45,268 nt of DNA from Oceanococcus sp041625325 (GCA_041625325.1 JBFJTN010000003.1:1-45268), one strand, 5' to 3'; numbered from the stretch's first letter, positions 23,278-33,028 are shown. The notes: generated by a model from the sequence alone, not told the origin. Program-made: numbers and translations.

Positions 23278-23766
23278 ATGGAAATGAACCAAACGATCGA
23301 ATCGCGCCGCACCGGCCTCAAGAGCGGCTGGGCGCAGGCCTGGCGGCTGGGCTTCCTGCTGCTGGCACTGGCCGCAGGTGGCGCGCAGGCCTGGAGCGAG
23401 GCGGACGAGGCGCGCTGGCATGCTCTGAACAAGGAGTTGCGCTGCCTGGTCTGCCAGAACCAGTCCATCGCCGATTCCCATGCGGAACTGGCCCAGGATT
23501 TGCGTGGGCAGGTGCGCGAGATGATGGAGGCCGGGCGCAGCGACGCCGAGATCCGCGCGTACATGACCGATCGCTACGGGGACTTCGTGCTTTACCGGCC
23601 GCCCTTCAAGCCGCTGACCCTGATGCTGTGGCTGGGGCCGCTGCTGATGCTGCTGCTGGCGCTGGGACTGATCTGGCACATGCGGCGGCGGGTGGCCGCT
23701 CCCGCGCAGCCCGGCGGCAGGGCACAGGAACTGGAAAAGCTGCTGGACGAGGTGGAACGTGATTGA
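23278..23766 (+). CDS. ccmH: CcmH (CcmL/CycL type), thiol component of haem lyase
   Basis: This protein of about 162 residues has an export signal (ending GAQA|W), a periplasmic three-helix domain with the redox motif LRCLVCQNQ, and a C-terminal membrane helix (about 115-137). It handles the apocytochrome CxxCH motif. The start is uncertain. ATG 23278 or 23284 gives the usual length, while a GTG at 23200 overlaps the ccmG stop (GTGA) and has the better ribosome-binding site (GGAGG..GGAAG), which would add 26 residues. Confidence 0.9.
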   Translation: MEMNQTIESRRTGLKSGWAQAWRLGFLLLALAAGGAQAWSEADEARWHALNKELRCLVCQNQSIADSHAELAQDLRGQVREMMEAGRSDAEIRAYMTDRYGDFVLYRPPFKPLTLMLWLGPLLMLLLALGLIWHMRRRVAAPAQPGGRAQELEKLLDEVERD

Positions 23767-24946
23767 ACTGGCCTGGGTGACCGGACTGGGTCTGGCCTTT
23801 GCCGCCGGCCTGTGGATGGTGCTGGGTAGCCGGCAACTCAGCGGCCTGAGCGGGGCGCAGCGACGCAAGATCAATGCGGCGGCCCTGCGCAACGAACTGG
23901 CGGAGCTGGAAGCGCGACATGCCGCGGGCGAGATCAGCACGGACGAGGTCGAGCAGGCACGAGGGCTGCTGGGCGATGCAGCCCGCAGCGACCTCAGAGA
24001 CGAGCGGGACTGGGGTGCGCGACCCTTCACCCTGGCCCAGAAATGGCTGCTCGCAATCAGCCCGGTGCTGCTCAGTGCCTTCATCTTCGTCATCTCCGAT
24101 GGCAGCCAGCATTTCCGGCCGCTGCAGACCCAGGATCAGGCGCAGGCCCAGCCCAGCATCGAGGAAATGGTGGACAGTCTGGCCCGGCGGCTGGCGCAGC
24201 AGCCGGACGATCTGCGCGGCTGGGCCATGCTCGGGCGTTCCTATTCCGTGATGAACCGTCATGCCGAAGCGGCGCGGGCCTTCGAGCAGGCCAACGGCCT
24301 GAGCGGCGGCCAGAATGCGGAGTTGCTGATTGCCGAGGCGGAAGCGCGTGGCATGGCCAATCAGCAGCGTCTGGCCGGTCGGCCCATGGAACTGATCCGG
24401 GCCGCGCTGGCGCTGGAACCGGATCATGTGCGGGGACTGTGGTACGGCCTGGTCGGCGCCACCCAGCAGGGTGACGCCGCTGCCCGGCAGGACTACCTGG
24501 ATCGCCTGGCGCGGCACCCGGAACTGCCGCCGGAGATGGCCGAAATCCTGCGCAGCGACTTCGGAGTGGAGCCGGCCGCCGCGACGGCCGCCAGCGGGCC
24601 GGTGATCCCGGTTCAGGTCGAACTCGCCGATGGCGTCGCCGAGCAATTGCCGGACACGGCGACCTTGTTTGTCTATGCCAAGGCGCAGCAGGGCCCGCCC
24701 ATGCCGCTGGCCGTGCACCGCCAGCCTCTGGGGGACACGCGCTGGCCCCTGCAGGTCCGGCTGGATGACAGCATGAGCATGCTGCCGAGCATGACCCTGT
24801 CCAGTTTCACGGCATGGACCCTGGTGGCCAGGATCAGCGAAACTGGGCAGGCGATCCCGCAGTCAGGCGACTGGATGGTCAGCGTGGCGCTGGACCAGCT
24901 GCCCGCACAGGCCGTCCGCCTGACCATCGCCGAACAAATTCCTTGA
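23759..24946 (+). CDS. ccmI: CcmI, TPR subunit of the haem lyase
   Basis: This 395-residue protein has two N-terminal membrane helices (about 3-22, 94-112) flanking a cytoplasmic coiled coil (QRRKINAAALRNELAELEAR). A TPR-like periplasmic part (about 130-250) and a C-terminal beta domain follow. It corresponds to CcmI/CycH, or the C-terminal half of E. coli CcmH, which binds apocytochrome c. The GTG start overlaps ccmH by 8 bases; this ends the ccm set. Confidence 0.9.
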   Translation: MIELAWVTGLGLAFAAGLWMVLGSRQLSGLSGAQRRKINAAALRNELAELEARHAAGEISTDEVEQARGLLGDAARSDLRDERDWGARPFTLAQKWLLAISPVLLSAFIFVISDGSQHFRPLQTQDQAQAQPSIEEMVDSLARRLAQQPDDLRGWAMLGRSYSVMNRHAEAARAFEQANGLSGGQNAELLIAEAEARGMANQQRLAGRPMELIRAALALEPDHVRGLWYGLVGATQQGDAAARQDYLDRLARHPELPPEMAEILRSDFGVEPAAATAASGPVIPVQVELADGVAEQLPDTATLFVYAKAQQGPPMPLAVHRQPLGDTRWPLQVRLDDSMSMLPSMTLSSFTAWTLVARISETGQAIPQSGDWMVSVALDQLPAQAVRLTIAEQIP

Positions 24947-24970
24947 ACCGCAATGCCCCAGGGGTACGTG

Positions 24971-25843
24971 ATGACTGAACTGAACTTCGACCGGCTGCCG
25001 CCGGCGCTGCCCGCCTTCGGCAAGGTCGTGATGTCGCGACCGTCCAAGCAGGTGGTGCTGAAAGAGCCGCTGATCGCCACCGCCGACAACGCCAAGCCCA
25101 AGCCGCTGATGGTCGCCGCCTATCGCAAGGTCTGCGGCGGCGCCAAGTCCGAATTCCTGCCGGTCTGCTATCCGCAGGTCATGGCCTTCCCCCTGCACCT
25201 GCACCTGATGGGTCACCCGGAATTTCCGCTGGCGGCCATGGGCATGGTCCATGTGGCCAACCGGATCGAGCAGAAGCAGCCGCTGCGGGTGGATGGCAGT
25301 TATGACGTCTCGGTGCAGATCGAGGAGATCCGTGAGACCCCGCGCGGCTACGAGTTCGATCTGGTCACCGAATTCGCCAGCGCGCAGGGCGAGGTGGTGT
25401 GGCGCGCGATCAGCACCATTCTGAGCCGGCGCAGCGAGGCCAAGGATGCCGGTGGCAAGCCGGAGAAGAAGGCGCCGCCGCCGGCCGAGCCCAGCAGCCT
25501 GCCGGAACTGGCGCAATGGTCGCTCAAGGGCAACCTGGGCCGGCGCTATGCGCTGGTCTCCGGTGACGTGAACCCGATTCACCTGACCGCGCCGACCGCG
25601 CGCCTGCTTGGTTTCAAGCGTGCCATTATCCACGGGATGTGGACCCTGGCCCGGACCGCGGCTACTCTGCCTGTATCGGTGGAGTCGCCCGGGGTGCTGG
25701 AGGTGGAGTTCAAGACGCCTCTGTTCCTGCCCGGGGTGGCGAAGCTGCATGGCCAGGAAGAAGACGACCGATTCGTGTTCGAGGTGAAGGACGCCAAGAC
25801 CCACAAGCCCATCCTGGCCGGGAGCTGGGTACAAGGAGACTGA
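24971..25843 (+). CDS. MaoC-type hydratase/dehydratase-like protein
   Basis: This 290-residue protein is of double-hotdog size. The C-terminal half carries the hydratase 2 motif SGDVNPIHL with Asp199 and His204, then GFKRAIIHGMW, which is the active site of (R)-specific enoyl-CoA hydratases. The N-terminal half looks like a degenerate hotdog with no motif. A Lys/Pro linker lies near 155-175. It probably hydrates or dehydrates acyl-CoA, and such enzymes can feed PHA synthesis (PhaJ-like) or act in lipid metabolism. The start is put at 24971, after CAGGGG; an upstream ATG at 24953 is possible. It follows ccmI and precedes galU by one base. Confidence 0.82.
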   Translation: MTELNFDRLPPALPAFGKVVMSRPSKQVVLKEPLIATADNAKPKPLMVAAYRKVCGGAKSEFLPVCYPQVMAFPLHLHLMGHPEFPLAAMGMVHVANRIEQKQPLRVDGSYDVSVQIEEIRETPRGYEFDLVTEFASAQGEVVWRAISTILSRRSEAKDAGGKPEKKAPPPAEPSSLPELAQWSLKGNLGRRYALVSGDVNPIHLTAPTARLLGFKRAIIHGMWTLARTAATLPVSVESPGVLEVEFKTPLFLPGVAKLHGQEEDDRFVFEVKDAKTHKPILAGSWVQGD

Positions 25844-25844
25844 G

Positions 25845-26732
25845 ATGCGCATTCGCAAGGCGGTATTCCCCGTGGCCGGTCTGGGCACGCGTTTTTTGCC
25901 GGCCACCAAGGCCAGTGCCAAGGAGATGCTGCCGATTGTCGACAAGCCGCTGATCCAGTACGCGGTGGCCGAGGCCGTCGCGGCCGGCGCCGAGGAGCTG
26001 GTCTTCATCACCAGCAACCACAAGAATTCCATCCTGGATCACTTCGACCGCTCCTATGAGCTGGAGCACACGCTGGAACTCAAGGGCAAGACCAAGGACC
26101 TGGAGGTGCTGCGCGATGTGCTGCCCGCGGGCGCGACCTGCATGTACATCCGCCAGCCGGATTCGCTGGGCCTGGGCCATGCAGTGCTCTGCGCCGAGCC
26201 GGCGGTGGGGGACGAGGATTTTGCGGTCATCCTGGCCGACGACCTGATCGACGGCCACCGTCGCTCCTGCCTGGCGCAGATGCAGCGGGTCTATTCCGAA
26301 TACGGCACCAGCGTGATTGCGGTGCAGCGGGTGCCGCCGGACGAGACCCACAAGTACGGCATCGTCGAGGTCGAGGAGATCGGGCAGGGCGTGTCCGAGA
26401 TCAAGCGCATCGTGGAAAAGCCCAAGCCGGAAGAGGCGCCATCCAATCTGGCGGTGGTCGGTCGCTACATCCTGACCCCGCGCATCTTCAAGCTGCTGGC
26501 CAATACGGGGCGTGGCGCCGGTGGCGAGATTCAGCTGACCGACGCGATTGCCCGCATGCTCGAGGAGCAGACCGTGCTGGCCTACGAGTTCGATGGCAAG
26601 CGCTATGACTGTGGCAGCAAGCACGGATACCTTGAGGCCAACGTCGAATTCGGCCTCAAGCACCCGGAGCTGGCCGACGGTTTCCGCGACTACCTGCGCG
26701 ATCTGGTCGGTTCCTGGGAGGAAAAAAAGTAA
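25845..26732 (+). CDS. galU: UTP-glucose-1-phosphate uridylyltransferase GalU
   Basis: This 295-residue nucleotidyltransferase makes UDP-glucose for glycan and lipopolysaccharide synthesis. It has the N-terminal nucleotide-binding block VAGLGTRFLPATKASAKEML, then DKPLIQYAVAEA, LGLGHAVLCA, the VEKPKPEEAPSN segment and GKRYDCGSKHGYLEAN near the C-terminus. Length is normal. It starts right after the MaoC-like gene and is followed by an 82-base gap before sucA. Confidence 0.95.
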   Translation: MRIRKAVFPVAGLGTRFLPATKASAKEMLPIVDKPLIQYAVAEAVAAGAEELVFITSNHKNSILDHFDRSYELEHTLELKGKTKDLEVLRDVLPAGATCMYIRQPDSLGLGHAVLCAEPAVGDEDFAVILADDLIDGHRRSCLAQMQRVYSEYGTSVIAVQRVPPDETHKYGIVEVEEIGQGVSEIKRIVEKPKPEEAPSNLAVVGRYILTPRIFKLLANTGRGAGGEIQLTDAIARMLEEQTVLAYEFDGKRYDCGSKHGYLEANVEFGLKHPELADGFRDYLRDLVGSWEEKK

Positions 26733-26814
26733 CGTTTTCCGGCTGATTGGCCCCATTTGCCGGCGCGTTCCCGTAGAATAATGCCCGCAAATTGCAGGGC
26801 ATCCGGAGACGTTC
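26733..26814 (+). promoter_or_regulatory. Leader and probable promoter region of sucA
   Basis: The 82 bases between galU and sucA hold an AT-rich TAGAATAATG that could serve as a -10 element, without a strong -35. A short inverted repeat TGCCCGCAA/TTGC-A-GGGCA follows. The ribosome-binding site CCGGAGA lies just before the ATG. I see no clear terminator for galU. Confidence 0.4.
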
Positions 26815-29664
26815 ATGAGTGGGGACCTCATCAGGAAATTCCTGGCCAGTACGCCTATGGCCGGCGTCAGTTCCGGCTATGTGGAAGCGGTCTATGAGGA
26901 CTACATCAAGAACCCTGACAGCGTAGACGAGAGCTGGCGGAACTACTTCCGCACCCTGGGTGCGGCGGCGCAGTCCGAGGTGGCCCACCGCCCGATCCGG
27001 GCCTCTTTCGAGCAGCTGGCCAAGGAGCGCGCGCGACGCGCACGGCGTGGCGAGGCGATGAATCCGGAGGCGGCGGAAAAGCAGGCCGCCGTCCTGCGCC
27101 TGATCAACTACTATCGCGTGCGTGGCCATCAGGCCGCCGACCTCGATCCGCTGGGTCTGGCGGTCAAGCCCAACGTGCCGGATCTGGAGCCGGCCTTCCA
27201 CGGGCTTGGCGAGCAGGACATGGACACGGTGTTCAACACCGGGTCGCTGGCTTCCGAAGACAGCATGAAGCTGCGCGACATCATCTCGCTGGTGCGCAAG
27301 GTCTACACCGGCTCGATCGGCGCGGAGTACATGTACATCACGGAAACCAGCGAAAAGCGCTGGATCCAGCGCCGCCTGGAAGGCCACGCCTACGAGCCCT
27401 GGCTGACCGACGACGAAAAGCTGAACGTGCTCAAGCAGCTGACCGCGGCCGAGGGCATCGAGCGCTATCTGCACACCAAGTACGTGGGCCAGAAGCGCTT
27501 CTCCCTGGAAGGCGGGGAGAGCCTGATCCCGGCCATGGACGAATTGCTGCGGCGCTCGACCACCCACCATATCGAAGAGGTGATCATCGGCATGGCCCAT
27601 CGCGGCCGGCTGAATGTGCTGGTCAACGTGCTGGGCAAGTCGCCCGCCGACCTGTTTGCCGAGTTCGAGGGCAAGCATATCGAGGACGATCCGCGCGCCT
27701 CCGGCGACGTGAAATACCACATGGGTTTCTCCACCGATGTGGATGTCGATGGCCGTCGCGCGCACATCGTGCTGGCCTTCAATCCCAGTCATCTGGAAAT
27801 CGTCAACCCGGTGGTGCAGGGCTCGGTGCGGGCCCGTCAGGACCGCCGCGGCGACAACAGCGGCCGCGCGGTGATGCCGGTGCTGATCCACGGTGACGCG
27901 GCCTTCGCCGGCCAGGGCGTGGTGATGGAAACCCTGCAGCTGTCACAGGCCAAGGGCTTCGCCACCGGCGGCACCATCCACCTGATCGTGAACAACCAGA
28001 TCGGCTTCACCACGCCGAATCCCATCGAGGCGGCGGGTGGCCGGGAAAGCCGGACCTCGCTGTACTGCACCGACATCGCCAAGATGCTGGAAGCGCCGGT
28101 GTTCCACGTCAATGCGGATGATCCCGAGGCGGTGGTCTTCGTCACCCGGCTGGCCGCGGACTACCGCGCCGAGTTCGGCAAGGACGTGATCATCGACCTG
28201 GTCTGCTATCGCCGCCACGGTCACAACGAGGCCGACGAGCCGGCCGTGACCCAGCCGCAGATGTACCAGAAGATCCGTGGCTACCCCAGCACCCGGGCGC
28301 TGTATGCGCGGCATCTGCAGGATCTGGGCGTGATCGGCGAGACCACGGGTGACGAAATCCTGGAAGAGTATCGCCAGGGTCTGGATCGCGGCGAGAACAT
28401 CGCGCGCAAAACCCTGGGCATGATCGGCAACGAACACACCGTCGACTGGAGCCGGTACCAGGGCAAGGATCACAGCGAGCAGGCCAAGACCGCGATCAGC
28501 CTGAAGAAGCTGCGAGAGCTGAACGAGCGGTTGCAGCAGCTGCCCGACGGCTTCGTGCTGCACGACCGGGTGCAGCGGATCATGAAGGACCGCGGCAAGA
28601 TGGCCGCCGGCGCCACCGCGGTGGACTGGGGCTTCGCCGAGACCCTGGCCTATGCCAGCCTGATCGACGCCGGTCACAATGTGCGCCTGACCGGCCAGGA
28701 CTGCGGTCGCGGCACCTTTTTCCATCGGCATGCCCGCCTGCACAACCAGCAGGAGACCCTGAGCTACACGCCGCTGGCCAATCTCGGGCCGGGCCGTTTC
28801 GACGTGCTCGACTCGCTGCTGTCGGAAGAGGGCGTGCTCGGCTTCGAGTACGGCTATGCCACGGCCGATCCCGGCACGATGGTGATCTGGGAAGCCCAGT
28901 TCGGTGATTTCGCCAACGGGGCCCAGGTGGTGGTCGACCAGTTCATCGCCTCCGGCTTTTCCAAGTGGGGTCGGCTGTGCGGCTTGACCATGCTGCTGCC
29001 GCACGGCTACGAAGGCCAGGGTCCGGAGCATTCCTCCGCCCGCCTGGAGCGCTACCTGCAGCTGTGCGCCGAGCACAATATCCAGGTCTGCGTGCCGTCC
29101 ACGCCGGCGCAGATGTTCCACATGCTGCGGCGGCAGCAGATGCGTCGCCTGCGCGCGCCGCTGATCGTGATGACGCCGAAGTCGCTGTTGCGCCATCCCA
29201 TGTCGGTGTCGCAGCTGGAAGATCTCAGCAAGGGAGAATTCCAGCACGTGATCGACGAGATCGATCCCATCGATCCGAAGAAGGTCACCCGGGTGGTGCT
29301 GTGCAGCGGCAAGGTTTATTTCGACGTGTACAAGGCCCGCCAGGAAGCCGGTCTCGACAATGTGGCCATCGTCCGCATTGAGCAGATCTACCCCTTCCCG
29401 AGCGAGGCCTATGACGCGGTGCTCAAGCGCTATCCCAAGGCACGGGACATCGTCTGGTGCCAGGAAGAGCCGGAGAACCAGGGCGCCTGGTACCAGATCA
29501 AGCACCGCCTGCAGGTGCCGCTGGGCAGCCAGCATCGCATGATGTACGCCACCCGGCCGGGCGCCGCGTCCACCGCGACGGGCTATGCCAAGGTGCACGT
29601 CATTCAACAGAACATACTGATGGAGGCCGCGCTGAAGGAAGGTTCGGTCCTCGTCGGCGGTTAA
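26815..29664 (+). CDS. sucA: 2-oxoglutarate dehydrogenase E1 component SucA
   Basis: This 949-residue thiamine-diphosphate enzyme decarboxylates 2-oxoglutarate in the TCA cycle. It carries GMAHRGRLNVLVNVLGK, the GDAAFAGQGVVMET block, the TPP/Mg segment NQIGFTTPNP, and a C-terminal transketolase-type domain with LPHGYEGQGPEHSSARLERYLQL. Length is normal. The N-terminus includes the short E2-contact segment SGYVEAVYEDYIKNPDSV. It heads the sucA-sucB-lpdA operon. Confidence 0.97.
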   Translation: MSGDLIRKFLASTPMAGVSSGYVEAVYEDYIKNPDSVDESWRNYFRTLGAAAQSEVAHRPIRASFEQLAKERARRARRGEAMNPEAAEKQAAVLRLINYYRVRGHQAADLDPLGLAVKPNVPDLEPAFHGLGEQDMDTVFNTGSLASEDSMKLRDIISLVRKVYTGSIGAEYMYITETSEKRWIQRRLEGHAYEPWLTDDEKLNVLKQLTAAEGIERYLHTKYVGQKRFSLEGGESLIPAMDELLRRSTTHHIEEVIIGMAHRGRLNVLVNVLGKSPADLFAEFEGKHIEDDPRASGDVKYHMGFSTDVDVDGRRAHIVLAFNPSHLEIVNPVVQGSVRARQDRRGDNSGRAVMPVLIHGDAAFAGQGVVMETLQLSQAKGFATGGTIHLIVNNQIGFTTPNPIEAAGGRESRTSLYCTDIAKMLEAPVFHVNADDPEAVVFVTRLAADYRAEFGKDVIIDLVCYRRHGHNEADEPAVTQPQMYQKIRGYPSTRALYARHLQDLGVIGETTGDEILEEYRQGLDRGENIARKTLGMIGNEHTVDWSRYQGKDHSEQAKTAISLKKLRELNERLQQLPDGFVLHDRVQRIMKDRGKMAAGATAVDWGFAETLAYASLIDAGHNVRLTGQDCGRGTFFHRHARLHNQQETLSYTPLANLGPGRFDVLDSLLSEEGVLGFEYGYATADPGTMVIWEAQFGDFANGAQVVVDQFIASGFSKWGRLCGLTMLLPHGYEGQGPEHSSARLERYLQLCAEHNIQVCVPSTPAQMFHMLRRQQMRRLRAPLIVMTPKSLLRHPMSVSQLEDLSKGEFQHVIDEIDPIDPKKVTRVVLCSGKVYFDVYKARQEAGLDNVAIVRIEQIYPFPSEAYDAVLKRYPKARDIVWCQEEPENQGAWYQIKHRLQVPLGSQHRMMYATRPGAASTATGYAKVHVIQQNILMEAALKEGSVLVGG

Positions 29665-29686
29665 TGCAAGATACACGGGAGCCCAG

Positions 29687-30934
29687 ATGAGCATTGAGAT
29701 CAAGGTGCCGGCATTGCCGGAGTCGGTCACGGAAGCGACGGTCGCGGACTGGCACAAGGCTGCCGGAGACAGCGTCAGCCGTGACGAGAATCTGGTCGAC
29801 CTGGAAACCGACAAGGTCGTGCTGGAGGTTCCGGCCATCTCCGACGGCACCCTGGTCGAGATTCGGGTCAAGGCTGGCGACACGGTGACGGCTGGCGACG
29901 TGCTGGCGATCATGGAGGAGGGCGCCGGCAAGGCGGCTGCGAAGGCGGCACCCAAGGCCGCGGACAGCGCGGCCCCGGCCAGGGCGCAGGCCAGCGAGTC
30001 CGCTGCCGAAGTGACCCAGAGCCCGGCGGTGCGCCGCCTGCTGGAAGAGCACGGCCTGGACGCGGCGGCCATTCCCGCCAGTGGCAAGGGCGGTCGCCTG
30101 ACCAAGAGTGACGTGCAGGACCATCTGAAGAATCAGGCTCCGGCGGCCGAGAAGGCCGCGCCCGCCGCGGCCGCGCCGGCGGCTCCTGCGGCCCAGGCCG
30201 AAGCGCCGCTGCCGGGCACCCCGGGTCCCAGCGAGCGCATCGAGCAGCGGGTGCCGATGACCCGCATCCGCGCCCGTATCGCGGAGCGCCTGGTCGAGGC
30301 CCAGTCCACCGCCGCCATGCTGACCACCTTCAACGAGGTGGACCTGCACGCGGTGGACCAGCTGCGCAAGCAGTATCGTGATGTGTTCGAGAAGAACCAC
30401 AAGGTGCGCCTGGGCTACATGAGCTTCTTCGTCCGCGCGGCGGTCGAGGCGCTGAAGCGCTACCCGATCATCAACGCGTCGGTGGATGGCAATGACATCA
30501 TCTACCACGGCTATTACGACATCGGTATCGCGGTGTCCTCGCCGCGCGGCCTGGTCGTGCCCATCCTGCGTGACGCCGACAAGCTGAGCTTCGCCGAAGT
30601 CGAATCCTCCATCGGCGAGTTCGGCGCCCGGGCCAAGGACAACAAGCTGACGATGGATGACCTGCTGGGCGGGACCTTCTCCATCACCAACGGCGGGGTG
30701 TTCGGCTCGATGATGTCGACGCCGATCCTGAACCCGCCGCAGAGCGCCATTCTGGGCATGCACTCCATCATCAAGCGCCCGGTAGTGGTCGGAGAGGAGA
30801 TCGTGGTGCGGCCGATGATGTACCTGGCCATGACCTACGACCATCGCATCATCGACGGCCGCGATGCAGTGCTGTTCCTGCGCACGATCAAGGAAGTTCT
30901 TGAAGATCCGGCGCGCATGCTGCTGGAAATCTGA
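29687..30934 (+). CDS. sucB: Dihydrolipoyl succinyltransferase E2 SucB
   Basis: This 415-residue protein has a lipoyl domain (1-76) with the lipoylated Lys43 in LETDKVVLEVPA. An Ala-rich linker follows, then the E1/E3-binding domain (about 105-145, SPAVRRLLEEHGLDAAAI) and a second linker. The catalytic domain (about 185-415) ends with TYDHRIIDGRDA (His386, Asp390). It moves the succinyl group to CoA. Confidence 0.96.
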   Translation: MSIEIKVPALPESVTEATVADWHKAAGDSVSRDENLVDLETDKVVLEVPAISDGTLVEIRVKAGDTVTAGDVLAIMEEGAGKAAAKAAPKAADSAAPARAQASESAAEVTQSPAVRRLLEEHGLDAAAIPASGKGGRLTKSDVQDHLKNQAPAAEKAAPAAAAPAAPAAQAEAPLPGTPGPSERIEQRVPMTRIRARIAERLVEAQSTAAMLTTFNEVDLHAVDQLRKQYRDVFEKNHKVRLGYMSFFVRAAVEALKRYPIINASVDGNDIIYHGYYDIGIAVSSPRGLVVPILRDADKLSFAEVESSIGEFGARAKDNKLTMDDLLGGTFSITNGGVFGSMMSTPILNPPQSAILGMHSIIKRPVVVGEEIVVRPMMYLAMTYDHRIIDGRDAVLFLRTIKEVLEDPARMLLEI

Positions 30935-30993
30935 ATCCGGGCCGGCCCCACTGGCCGGCACCCGTTTCGCCCCTGAAAGGCACGGAAATCAAG

Positions 30994-32436
30994 ATGAGCA
31001 AACACTACGACGTCATAGTGATCGGCGCCGGTCCGGCCGGTTATGTCGCGGCCATCCGGGCGGCCCAGCTGGGTCTGTCCACCGCCTGCATCGACAAGTG
31101 GGTCAATCATGACGGCAAGGCCGCCTTCGGCGGCACCTGCCTGAACGCGGGCTGCATCCCGTCCAAGGCACTGCTGGAATCCTCGGAGCTGTATTCCCGC
31201 GCCCAGCATGAATTTGCCGGTCACGGCATCGGCGTCGGCAAGCCCAAGCTGGATCTGGCCGCGATGCAGTCGCGCAAGGCCGGCATTTCCGGCCAGCTGA
31301 CCAGCGGCATTGCCTCGCTGTTCAAGTCCAACGGCGTGGACGGTCTGGCCGGCACCGGTCAGGTGGCCGGCGCGGGCAAGGTCAGCTTCACCCCGCTGGG
31401 CAAGAAGAAGGCCGAGGAACTGAGCTGCGACAAGATCATTCTGGCCAGCGGCTCGGAGCCGGTGGAGTTGCCGATGGCCAAGTTCGACGGCAAGTACATC
31501 GTCGATTCCTGGGGCGCCCTGGAATTCGACAAGGTGCCCAAGCGGGTCGGCGTGATCGGCGCCGGCGTGATCGGCGTGGAGCTGGGCAGCGTGTGGTCGC
31601 GCCTGGGTTCCGAAGCGGTACTGCTGGAGGCGCAGGATGAGTTCCTGGCCGGCATCGCCGACAGCCAGATCGCCAAGGACGCGCTGCGTCAGTTCAAGAA
31701 GCAGGGCCTGGACATCCGCCTGGGCGCGCGGGTGCTGGGCGCGCAGGTCAAGGGCGCCGGCGTGGATGTGAGCTTCAGCGTCGGCGGCAGCGAGCACACC
31801 GAACGCTTCGATCGGCTGATCGTGGCGGTGGGCCGCCGGCCGCACACCGACGGCCTGTTCGGCAACGGCGTCGCGATCGAGCTGGACGACAAGGGTTTCA
31901 TCGCGGTGGATGGCGAATACCGCACCAGCATGCCGGACGTCTATGCCGTGGGTGACGTGATCGGTGGTCTGATGCTGGCCCACAAGGGCAGCGAGGAAGG
32001 CGTCGCGGTGGCCGAGATCATCGCGGGCCACAAGGCGAAGGTGAACTACGACGCGATCCCGTCGGTGATCTACACGATTCCGGAAGTGGCCTGGGTGGGC
32101 AAGACCGAGGAGGCGCTCAAGGCCTCCGGTGCCGAATATCGCGTGGGCAGCTTCCCGTTCAGCGCCAATGGGCGGGCCAAGGCCCTGGAAATGCCGGTGG
32201 GCCAGGTCAAGATGCTGGCCTGCGCGCAGACCGATCGCATACTGGGCGTGCACATGGTCGGGCCCTATGTCTCCGAGCTGATCGCGGAGATGGTGCTGGC
32301 CATGGAATACGGCGCGACCAGCGAAGACATCGCACTGACCATGCATGCGCATCCCACCTTGTCGGAGGCGGTGCACGAGGCTGCCCTGTCGGTGGACGGG
32401 CGCGCCATCCATGGCATCAACAGGAAGCGCAAGTGA
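30994..32436 (+). CDS. lpdA: Dihydrolipoyl dehydrogenase (E3)
   Basis: This 480-residue flavoprotein has an FAD motif GAGPAGYVAA (11-20), the redox disulfide Cys49/Cys54 in GGTCLNAGCIPSK, an NAD motif GAGVIGVELG and the C-terminal His453/Glu458 in HAHPTLSE. It reoxidises lipoamide for the 2-oxoglutarate dehydrogenase complex and possibly others. It follows sucB by 59 bases. Confidence 0.96.
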   Translation: MSKHYDVIVIGAGPAGYVAAIRAAQLGLSTACIDKWVNHDGKAAFGGTCLNAGCIPSKALLESSELYSRAQHEFAGHGIGVGKPKLDLAAMQSRKAGISGQLTSGIASLFKSNGVDGLAGTGQVAGAGKVSFTPLGKKKAEELSCDKIILASGSEPVELPMAKFDGKYIVDSWGALEFDKVPKRVGVIGAGVIGVELGSVWSRLGSEAVLLEAQDEFLAGIADSQIAKDALRQFKKQGLDIRLGARVLGAQVKGAGVDVSFSVGGSEHTERFDRLIVAVGRRPHTDGLFGNGVAIELDDKGFIAVDGEYRTSMPDVYAVGDVIGGLMLAHKGSEEGVAVAEIIAGHKAKVNYDAIPSVIYTIPEVAWVGKTEEALKASGAEYRVGSFPFSANGRAKALEMPVGQVKMLACAQTDRILGVHMVGPYVSELIAEMVLAMEYGATSEDIALTMHAHPTLSEAVHEAALSVDGRAIHGINRKRK

Positions 32437-33017
32437 GGCCGATGTACCGGGTATTGAGCGCGCTGCTGGCTGCGGCGCTCTGGCTTCCGGCCCAGGCGGC
32501 GGAGCTCGACATCACCCTGGGCAGCGATTCGATCCGGGGCGAGTACGTGGCGCCGATGGGCCGCAAGGTGGCGGACAATGTCTCCACCCTGGATCTGGGA
32601 CTGCTCTACAACGAGGAGAGCAATGCCGATCTGCTGCTCGGCCACCTCGGGCTGATGATCTATGGCGACACCGGTGCGCGCAAGGCCAATGTGCAGGCCG
32701 GGCTGGGCGGGCGTGCCATCCTGATCGATGCTGACGGGGGCTATTCCGGGCTGGCCATCGCCCTGGGCGGGATGGTCAATGGGCGGGTGCCGGATTTCAA
32801 CCGTCTGGGCGGCAAGCTCTGGGTCTTCTACGCGCCGGATGTGGCCGCCTTCGATGATATCGACGGTTACCTGGAGTACGGCGTCGGTATCGACTACCAG
32901 CTGATCCGCCAGGCCTCCCTGATTGCCGGCTATCGCAAGCTGGAAGCGGAGAACGACGGCCCGGGCGAGATGGACCTCGAATCCGGTGCCTATTTCGGCC
33001 TCAAGTTCGTGTTCTAG
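32433..33017 (+). CDS. YfaZ-like outer-membrane barrel protein
   Basis: This 194-residue protein has a signal peptide (1-22, ending AQAA|E) and about eight short beta strands with a terminal GAYFGLKFVF, as in small outer-membrane barrels of the YfaZ type. The GTG start overlaps the lpdA stop (GTGA) and has AGGAAG upstream; an ATG at 32442 is an alternative. It lies between central metabolism and yebC; its function is unknown. Confidence 0.78.
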   Translation: MRPMYRVLSALLAAALWLPAQAAELDITLGSDSIRGEYVAPMGRKVADNVSTLDLGLLYNEESNADLLLGHLGLMIYGDTGARKANVQAGLGGRAILIDADGGYSGLAIALGGMVNGRVPDFNRLGGKLWVFYAPDVAAFDDIDGYLEYGVGIDYQLIRQASLIAGYRKLEAENDGPGEMDLESGAYFGLKFVF

Positions 33018-33028
33018 AGAGAAAGTTC

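Noticed and set aside
27943..30105. 720-codon minus-strand frame opposite sucA/sucB
   Set aside because: Shadow of conserved genes; no domain is recognisable.
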